Assembly: GCA_025667525.1 (NCBI GenBank)
Contig: JANFOE010000192.1
Span: 496,001 to 560,000 of the forward strand
Direction of reading: 5' to 3'
Source: Glebionis coronaria
Lineage: Eukaryota; Streptophyta; Magnoliopsida; Asterales; Asteraceae
DNA: 64,000 nt
The notes under the pieces were generated by a model that saw nothing but the letters and a program-made list of their open reading frames with translations, did not search any database and was not told where the DNA came from. Positions within the stretch are counted from its first letter, which is position 1; every line of letters begins with the position of its first letter. Below are positions 56,105 through 64,000 of this stretch, one piece after another. Both the position numbers and the translations under genes were made by a program.

Positions 56105-59100
56105 TGTAAAACCCGCATGCTTTTACCATGAACAGTACACTAATAATCGTACGTACATGATTAAAACTTTCCGTTTATAACACGTTACGTTTCACGAATA
56201 TGAATTACAAGAATTGCGTACGTGTTATTACACGATAATTATTATGTACGTATTAAAACACGATAATTATTATCAACAATAATTATAATCACGAACATGA
56301 AATCATGTACGTAAGAATCACGAACATATAATTATGAATTTACGTATATTATTAATACGATTATTGTCATTACGTACAAGTATTTATTATAACACGAATA
56401 TTTAGTGATATCGAAAAACGTAAACACGAACACACGAACATGTAATAAAATAGACACGAGAAAGGCTTCGGGTTCCCTTGGTGGGCCCTACTAGCCGCGA
56501 CATCAAAAGAGAAACGGGCCAAGCCCATTTGATTTTTATGAAATAAACAAAAAGGGAAACAAATATTCATTCACAAGTTTTTCCAAGAAAAATTAAGAAA
56601 AAAGGCAAAAACCCTAGCAAACCAATGGTGGCCGCCGGTTCTGGTTATGCCGCCAGCAGCACCCAAAAGGAGAACTTGATGTTCTGGTTAAGCCGCCAGC
56701 AGCCGCCAAAAAGAGAACGGGATGTTCTTGTTTAGCCGCCGCCAGCAAGCCAAAAGGAGGACGGGGCTTTGATTTTTAATTATTGATTAGGAGTGTGTTC
56801 GTGAGATCAAGATTTATTCATTCCATGTGTTTTGGTAAATCCATAAACCCTTTTGTTTTCTTTTTTATTGAATTAAGCATAAACATGAACAAGTGATTAA
56901 ATAAACATGATAAAAACATGCCATGGGATCATGGGTAAATTAATTAAGGGTATGTTTGGTTTTGTTGTTTCGTCGCGGCGGCGTTTGGTTCGCACCACCA
57001 CACGAGACATAAGTCTCGGTGTTGTTTAGGTTCGGTCGGCAGCAGGTACAAGGCACCCCGACTCACGTCGGGGGTGTCCTTGTGGTTCGTTTAGGTCGCG
57101 GCAGCCACGGCCTCAACCACCGGCTAAGCCGGTGGCTATTTTAGGAAAGCAGGGGGAACCGTAGGTAGGCAGGGGGAACCACCGGCTACTGCCGGTGGGA
57201 ACCTGGTGGTCAGCGGTAAGCCGAGAGAAAGGAACCACCAGCTTCAGCCGGTGGCATCTTTACACAAACCGGGGCAACCGGTTCACGCTGGTTTGCCACT
57301 GTTTTTTGGGTTGTACGGTTCATGGTTTTCACGGGTTCGGTTCACGACACGTTTTAATAAATTAATAACATACGGTTCGATCCATGATTATTTTTACAAG
57401 TTTATTTAATTTTACAAGTATATAATTTTACAAGTTAATTAAAATAATTTGGCATGATATATAATTTATTTAATTAAAACATGGACTTAGGTTTTTTATT
57501 ATTAATAATAATACATGATTTTAACCTAAGTATTTAATTATTTATTTTACACTATAGTATTAATTAATTATTAAACATGAAATATAATTAATTAATAACC
57601 ATGACTTAGGTTATATTAATACAATATTAATACATGTTTTAACCTAAGTATTTTATACACTTTAATTTAATTAAATCATGCTTATATTTAATTAAATCAT
57701 ATAACATATAGTTTATTTAATTTACATGAAATAATTAATAAACTATACTATTTAATTACATGACTTAGAATATTAATCAGTAAACACTTAAGGTTATATA
57801 ATTAGCTTAATAATCCAGCTTATTTCTATTTATGGAAACTTTCTATTTTTAGAAACTTATTTAATTAAGGCAGCTAATCGATTTATGGAAAATTTCTATT
57901 TTTAGAAACTTATCTATTTTAAGCAGTAAATCTAATTTTGGAAACTTTCTATTTTTGGAAACTTTCTATTTTTAGAAACTTTCTATTTTTGTAAACTTTC
58001 TATTTTTTCAAACTTTCAATTTTAGGAAACCTGCTATTTTTAGAAAGTTACTTATTATTACACAACAAGTATAGTAATACAAGAAATACTTAATCAGAAT
58101 AGACAGAATACATGATAAACAGAGTATAAAGCTTAAATCAGTAAAACATGACATGAACATATAAAACAAGCTAAGACATGATATAAAACCAGTTGCGTAG
58201 TCAGTAATCAGATACTTATACACATATGTATTTATGTAGCATTAGTGATACCGAAGTAGGACTCTCTTATGTTTGTCTTCTTTGTTCACTGGACACAAAG
58301 TATAGATTCTCCGTCCTTTCAGTATGGACATTCTTCCTTATTAGGATTTCCGTATGCAGCCAACTGTTTTCCCCAGTATATGTTTTATATGTTTTTGAAT
58401 TGCTTATGTTTAATTAGATACCTAAAGCCATATACATGCATGACCAGTTTCACCTAGTTATGGAGGTACCATAACCATAACACTGGAGACACCATTGTTA
58501 TGACTCCACCACGACGGAGTGATAGCTCATGGCGTCCCTTTAGCTTTTGGCCATATTATTATTATTATCAGGTGGGGCGTATGGGTGCATCCTAGTTTAC
58601 ATGTTTTCAGCAGTTTATTCAGGTGAATGTGGTGTGTGCCTTGCATCCTTCACAAGGAGTTGATCCCTCCTACCCAAACCAGTATATTAAATTAGAGGCA
58701 GCCCCTGAAATTTGCATGACGAGGTCACCCCTCCAAGTGTTCATGCACGTTGATAATTCATGACCTATATTGGCTAATGGTAACATGTTAAACAATTTTT
58801 ACAATATAAACGTAAGGCTTTTCAAACTATAAAACCAGTTTTATGAACATGTTCCAGGTTTTTCATTACTTATACATTTCCGCTGCTATTAAGTCTTTAT
58901 TATGTTTCAATCATTCATACTATGTCTATATCCGTGCACTGAGTGTTTTGCTCAGCCGTTACTTTCCTTTCCATGTCCCAAAACGGCAGGTACCTAAGGA
59001 CAGACTCTAGCATTTGGAGTACCTGCATAGGATGGAAGCTGCCATAGACTTCTTTTCCTTTTGCCTTCATATATTTATGCTTGTGTAGTCTTTGTTCATT

Positions 59101-59258
59101 TCATTTACTTTATTTATGTTTTGGGCTTATGTTTGGGACCGATGTTTGATTCCGGTTTTCCCTATGGTCATGTATGTTTTACTACATATTACCTTGCATG
59201 CTTTGATGACACGCCTTAATTACGCGTAACGGTCCACTTATCAAAGTGGGGTGTTACA
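56105..59258 (+). repeat. 3' LTR of D
   Basis: Aligns with 18234-21390 along its whole length. Visible differences include a missing perfect palindrome (present at 19077-19098), an extra GCCGCCAGCAG-type unit near 56621-56660, and scattered substitutions. It starts after an AGGGGGGAAGAG polypurine tract and ends at the GAAAG target duplication. Confidence 0.9.
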
Positions 59259-61819
59259 GAAAGGACCAATAAGAAGCAAGGAAATATGGGTCACAGATTT
59301 CTACATATGAGCCAGCTGGCCACTAGCGCTGTTTTCATATAATAAACCAAATCTTCACAGTAACTCCACTAGCCATATTCCAACCAATAGAAAATCAAAG
59401 AATGGATAACGATCCGCAACACTCTCTCTCATCCAATAACAACAAGACATGTGGCACATTATTCAAACCAAGCCCAGATCAAAGAAGGAGAAGGAGTGCA
59501 TATCAGATCAAGTGCTCTACATGAAATCTACTCAAAATCAAGAGACGATCACAACCCAACCATTCAATTAACCTAACATCAACTACATCAAAAAGACCCA
59601 AATCAGTTCTTCAAAAGGCTATAATCAATTGTCAACCAAGGCCACGTGGAAGCTTACTATTCGCTCCAACACGTCACCTACCTCCAACAAACTTCAAACC
59701 AGCTCTATAAATAGCCCATAGTGTTCTTCATTTTAGATTGTACTTAGTGTGTGTAATTTTCACACACTTCCAAATTTCCCTCAATTTTTAGTTAGCAAAA
59801 TTAGTTGAATACTACTCTCAAGTGATTGACAACCACTTGAGAGTTAGTTAGTGTAGTTGTAACAAACTGTAATAAACTTTACACCAAATAATGAACCTTC
59901 ACTTTCATTTCACTCAATTCTACTTCTAAATTCTGCATAATCCTACTATCCTGTTACTATTGAGTTTCTTTTGATCATACTTGATCAATGGAACTTGATT
60001 GATGCCATTTGGAAGCTTGTAGCTGGTTCAGAAGCTTTCTGGTCCATGTTCATAGCTGAAAGTAGTAGTTGTAGCAGGGATGTTGATTTGTAGAAGATGA
60101 TGTTGAGCTGATGGTTTATGGTGATTGATTGTTGGTGTTTTAGTTGATCTTAGAGAGCTTAGCGCTCCTCTACTCCATCAAAGGATTCTACTAGCTAAAA
60201 GGAATCATTTCTCTTATTTTTGTTCCTCTAAAAAGTAATGCCATACTTAATTCCTAGAAATAGAACTTGTTTGCTAAACTATGATTGATCTAGTGTTATT
60301 TTGGTGTGAAATTGATAATCTGTTTGTTGTTAGTAACTTGATTAGCTCCTTATTCAGTTTTAGCTTTACATTTGGTTTTCATCAGTTAAATTTTCATCCA
60401 TAAGTCAAATCTTGTTTCTTAGTGTTAACTTGCTGGGTTTTGGTTTCAAACTAGTTCATTTCAGTCACTTAACAAATCTTGATAAAAGTCTATTGCTGTC
60501 ATACATTTTTGCTCAAAAAGCATTTGAAAACTTTTCATATCAGATTTGAATTGCCATTTGGATTAAGGTCACTTTAGTGATGCAGTTGTTAAAACCTGTT
60601 GATTAGAGTCTATTTACACTCAATAAGTGAGTGTGAGTCAAGTTGTGAAGTTTTGTAGTCAAACTCAGTGTCAAACAGGCAATTGACACCTAAAAACATT
60701 GGGTCAGTCTTTGCAAATGATCATCAGTCAAAACTAGCACTTTTTGATCCAGTCTCATACCTTTGTTAGTGGATTCTTTTAACTGCTTTTTGCTCTCAAT
60801 TGTAGTTCAACATACAAGCTTTCTGAATTAGTAAAGAAACAATACAGTTTGCTGATTTGAGTTAGTTACTAGCTTATTAATAAGCACTAGAGCAAATGCA
60901 CTTTTCTGTGATAAAGATGAACTGATCTTCTCAATCCAATATTTCTACTTCATAAAACCTCCCATTTTCTTTCACAATTCTCTTCACAAACATGTCTTGA
61001 GTCAGTTTTGAGAAAATAAGCTTTTTGAAAAATCTTGGTCAAACTTGGTCAACAATAAGCACTTTTGCCTTATTTGAGATTCCAGCTTATTTCCTAAAGT
61101 TACTTGACATTCCAACATCTTTGTCACTTGCTTAATCAATTTCATCAAGAAAATCCAAGTGTGGAAGTCTGGATTAGTTTATCGCTTATTTTGAGCTTAT
61201 AGAAATAATCAAACTTTTGATTTACTGGCTTTTAGCTCATTTCCTTGAACAGGCCTAGCTTAATTTCACTTTTAAGCATTTTGAAAAAAACTAGAACAAA
61301 TTTGGTTGGGTAATTAGCCCATACGAGCTTATTCGAGTTTGGTTACACGTTTTTTGTTGAAAATCTTGTTTAATTGCAAATCAGTCCTCATACTTTCATA
61401 GTTTGGTTAATCTGTTTCGTAATTACATGATTTTAGGGTCTGCACTATTAAGTCCCTTGATTTTCAGTTTGTTTCAATTTGGTTTGGCAGTTTTGGTAAT
61501 TTGTTAGAAATTGGTTATAGTTTGTTACTAATTTCATTTCTAGTCCCTTATCATTCTGAATTTACCCATTTAGTCCTTGTACTTTCATTCTCTTTACATT
61601 TTAAGCAATTTTACACTTGTGCATTTAATACTTGTACTTTAAAACTTGTTTTACGGATACATAGTTATACTATTTTACATCTTTTTACGTGCTTCTTTGA
61701 AATAGACATAGATACCAAATAATTTTGTTAACACCAAAAACAATTATAAACTTGAGATTGGTTGGACTTTCAATTTTTCTTGAGCTTGGAAAAATGAACT
61801 TGAATAAGATCATATATTA
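59259..61819 (+). repeat. 5' LTR of E, second piece
   Basis: Continues E's LTR after D, beginning with GAAAG, D's right-hand target duplication. It holds the TATA box CTATAAATAG (59705-59714), a conserved R/U5 motif shared with G (about 60155-60190), and ends ...ATATTA two bases before the primer site. Total LTR length with the first piece is about 3.0 kb. No gene is present in the 2.5 kb; the 73-codon ORF at 61501 is unsupported. Confidence 0.65.
59705..59714 (+). promoter_or_regulatory. TATA box of E LTR
   Basis: CTATAAATAG, with a start region about 30 bases downstream (GTTCTTCATTTTAG). It lies about 0.9 kb into the LTR once D is removed. Nested element D therefore separates the first 473 bases of U3 from this promoter. 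Confidence 0.55.
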
Positions 61820-61821
61820 AA

Positions 61822-61836
61822 TGGCACCGCTGTCGG
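61822..61836 (+). promoter_or_regulatory. Primer-binding site of E (tRNA-Asp type)
   Basis: TGGCACCGCTGTCGG resembles the complement of the 3' end of tRNA-Asp (TGGCGCCGTTGCCGG...), the primer class of Athila-like Gypsy elements, with a few substitutions. It lies two bases after the LTR end, the same spacing as in B. Confidence 0.65.
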
Positions 61837-62647
61837 TTCATGGAATTACGAGAGACTATTGATTGACGGGTTCGATTGGATTTTGGGATCCGTTCACCTC
61901 GTGAGCGTTCCTTTTACGTATCTTAAATCCAAAAGATAAAAAAATAAAAAATATAAAAATATAAAAATATAAAAACTAAAAAACCACAAAATCAATTCTT
62001 ATCCTAAAGAATTGAACTAAAAAAATAAAAAATCCAAAAAGTAATCTTTTTCCTAAAAATTACACCCAAAAATATATTTTATATATCGGTTTTCATCGTT
62101 TTTACGTACATATAGTATTTTCTTAAAAAAATCCAATAAATACAAAAATATTTTCTCTATATTATTATATGTAGATACATATACGTATACGAACAACCAA
62201 TACACATACTTCCATAAGTATTGCTTTTGCAATACACCGTTCTTGGGGGCGTTCCAGTCCTAAGTTCGTGTATCGATCAATTAACATAAAGGCAAAAATA
62301 GATAAATACTTCGAATAGGCAAGAATTCGAAGAATACGAACTACTAAAGTGAATAGATAGGCGACGAGCTATAAAATGCGGTCTAAGGGTTAATAGGTAC
62401 TTATGCACCTAACCCCCGTTCACTAGTGAGTATTATAAGAAGGAAAGCTTGTTGAGGGTTTTGCCACCCAAGTATTACTTGCATATACTATATTTTCTTG
62501 TCGATATTACTTTTTGAATCTCAGAAAGGATAATCCTTTCTTTTCCAAAGTCGATCGACTGCTCCTCTCTCACTCCTTGATTTGAGTTGCATGCTCACCC
62601 GAGGGTGTGCACAAATACCTTTTGGTATACAACCCCTTCCTCCCAAA
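61837..62647 (+). other. Leader of E between primer site and gag
   Basis: Noncoding. At 61881-61908 it has the block TTTTGGGATCCGTTCACCTC with GTGAGCGTT following, shared with A, B and C just after their primer sites. The rest is A-rich (61930-62160) with no ORF or clear repeat. Confidence 0.6.
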
Positions 62648-64000
62648 ATGAAGAACAAGAGAAAGAACAGACACAACACCGTCCATCAAGCCGATCTCGA
62701 GTATCGTGCTTTGAACAACACATAAGAAGCCATGGACGCCGTTGATAATAGACCATTGATGGAGATCCTCCAATCAAATGTGGAGGGAAATGCCGATGCC
62801 ATTGTTATACCCGACATACCCGCAAACACTTTTGAGCTTAAGACCAACATGATTACTGGGGTTTCTTCTACACCCTTTTTAGGGAGATCCATGGATGATC
62901 CCCATGATCATATCAAGAAGTTTTTTTCCATATGCAATACACTTAAGTACAATAGGGTTCCTCCTAATGCCATTAAGTTGATCCTATTCCCATTCTCCCT
63001 AGAGAGCAATGCTAGGTATTGGCTAGAAAGACTTCCACCTAGGAGTATTGAGAATTGGGAGAACTTAAGGAAGAATTTTTTGAACAAGTTCTTTCCTCCA
63101 TCTAGAACCACGGCTTTGAGAAACCTAATTATTGGATTTCAATAAAAGAATGATCAAACCTTTAGTGATGCTTGGGAAGAGTTCAAGGAGTTATTGAGAA
63201 AATGCCCCAATCATGGATTCAACCAAGTTCATCAAATCAACACCTTTTACAATGGATTAAGACCACATCATCAAGACTCTCTCAACTCCTCCGCGGGTGG
63301 GAACATTCTTTCCATATCCACACAAGAGGAATGGGAGATTATTGAGACCAAAACCATGGTGCAAACAAATAACCAAAGAGATGAGAGGGTCCATGTGGTG
63401 CAAGAGGGTGCTACTCCACCAACTGATAAGGTTTTATATCAAAAGGTTGATACTATTAGTGATATGTTCTTGAAACTTTGTGAAATCACCTTGAACAATT
63501 CTTCCACCAATAATGTCAATGCCATTACTACATCTTGTGAAACTTGTGGAGGTCCTCATTCTTACCTAGAATGTTACAAGGTTCAAAATTACCAAGGTGA
63601 ATGTTATGCTTATCAAGATGAACATAGAGAGCACTTCAAACCTAACATCAACCCCAATAATCTCTCTTACAAGTCAAATAACTACCTTGCTCCACCCAGA
63701 TTTCCATCCTATCCACCCACCAAAAACCAAACCAATCCTCCTCAATTGCTTCAATGAAATCAAGGGCCTAGGCCAAACTACCAAGGACAAAACAATTATA
63801 GAGCACCCAATAACTTTCAACATCAAGGAAACAACTTTCATACAAACAATCAAGGATTCAACCAACCACCTCAACCCTTTCATAATCAAGGACACCATCA
63901 AGGATACAATCAAGGATATGGGAAAAATGATACCTTTGAACTACTTCAAAAGATGAACCAAGAAACCGAAATAAGAATTCGTGAAAGTTAAAAGAGAACA
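62648..64000 (+). pseudogene. Gypsy gag of E, with four in-frame stops
   Basis: Start ATG at 62648 is in frame with the rest. A retrotransposon gag domain spans about 62755-63330, with the motifs DDPHDHIKKF, LILFPFSLE, FFPPSRTTALRN and FYNGL also found in C. A variant zinc knuckle C-x2-C-x3-H-x4-C (SCETCGGPHSYLEC) is at about 63536-63574, followed by an NQ-rich tail to the window edge. Stops lie at 62723 (TAA), 63143 (TAA), 63755 (TGA) and 63989 (TAA); at least three are explained by C-to-T changes of CAA or CGA. Function of the intact family protein: capsid and RNA packaging. No frameshifts seen. Confidence 0.8.

Larger units (their letters stand above)
18234..59258 (+). mobile_element. Ty3/Gypsy element D with 3.15 kb LTRs, hosting A, B, C and I
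   Basis: LTRs at 18234-21390 and 56105-59258 both begin TGTAAAACCC and end GGGGTGTTACA. A tRNA-Met primer site (21395) follows the first and a polypurine tract (56092-56103) precedes the second. Target duplication AAAAG/GAAAG. Without A and C, only about 4.2 kb of internal sequence remains: a noncoding 5' part and a badly decayed RT/integrase. The primer, 3' end layout and pol remnants fit a chromovirus (Tekay/Del-like); lineage is inferred. The long LTRs differ by visible substitutions and indels, more than those of A, B or C. Confidence 0.88.
17761..64000 (+). mobile_element. Ty3/Gypsy element E (5' part), split by D
   Basis: The 5' LTR is in two pieces, 17761-18233 and 59259-61819, separated by element D. 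It is followed by a tRNA-Asp-type primer site (61822), a noncoding leader and a gag pseudogene that runs to the right edge. The left end starts with a perfect dyad, GATATGAG-TGAAAT-CTCATATC, directly after F coding sequence. The gag and post-primer block resemble those of C, so E belongs to the same broad Athila-type group on the opposite strand. pol and the 3' LTR are outside the window. Confidence 0.75.

Noticed and set aside
1..64000. Host protein-coding genes
   Set aside because: Every ORF above about 130 codons is explained by retrotransposon sequence or repeats; no exon-like pattern with recognisable host protein content was seen.

Overview
The window is plant nuclear repeat DNA. I see no host gene in it. 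It consists almost entirely of LTR retrotransposons inserted into one another. The Ty1/Copia polyproteins (long coiled-coil insertion between gag and integrase) and the Ty3/Gypsy Athila-type polyprotein (tRNA-Asp primer site) resemble families I associate with Asteraceae (daisy family, e.g. Tanacetum, Artemisia or lettuce relatives). That assignment is recognition by eye, not a search.

Layout. 1-2494: an LTR-like segment read on the minus strand (J). 2495-6510: 5' part of a decayed Copia element (H). 6515-7504: a tandem array of about 150 bp units, each able to fold into two or three hairpins. 7505-17760: a second Copia element (F) with leader, gag, coiled-coil region, protease and integrase, all broken; a solo LTR (G, 14163-16870) sits in its integrase region. 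At 17761 F is cut by a Gypsy element (E), whose gag runs off the right edge. E's 5' LTR is split by D (18234-59258), a Gypsy element with 3.15 kb LTRs, a tRNA-Met primer site and a ruined pol. Inside D sit two minus-strand Athila-type insertions: A (22253-38716), which contains B (26892-36024), and C (39029-53113), whose 5' LTR is split by a solo LTR (I, 49796-52611). Target-site duplications mark the nesting: ATGCT for A, ATGTG for B, CTGAT for C, CTAAC for I, AAAAG/GAAAG for D, ACACC/ACATC for G.

How they work together. C is nearly complete (gag, protease, RT, RNase H, integrase in one frame with a single nonsense codon). A and B share with C the LTR ends, primer site, post-primer block, about 2 kb of 3' noncoding RNA and the polypurine tract, but have replaced most of the coding content. 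B keeps gag and protease followed by an acidic tail with a hydrophobic segment. A has no gag capsid; it encodes a cysteine-rich, zinc-knuckle protein followed by an acidic domain. They look like non-autonomous partners that could be moved in trans by C-like elements. By eye the LTR pairs differ least in B, more in A and C, and most in D, which agrees with the nesting order.

Two signals stand out. First, five elements from two superfamilies (F, H, A, B, C) carry in their transcribed leaders an array of a short TTCCGA-type motif in the same orientation. Second, the 6515-7504 array keeps paired stem arms among units, partly through double substitutions.
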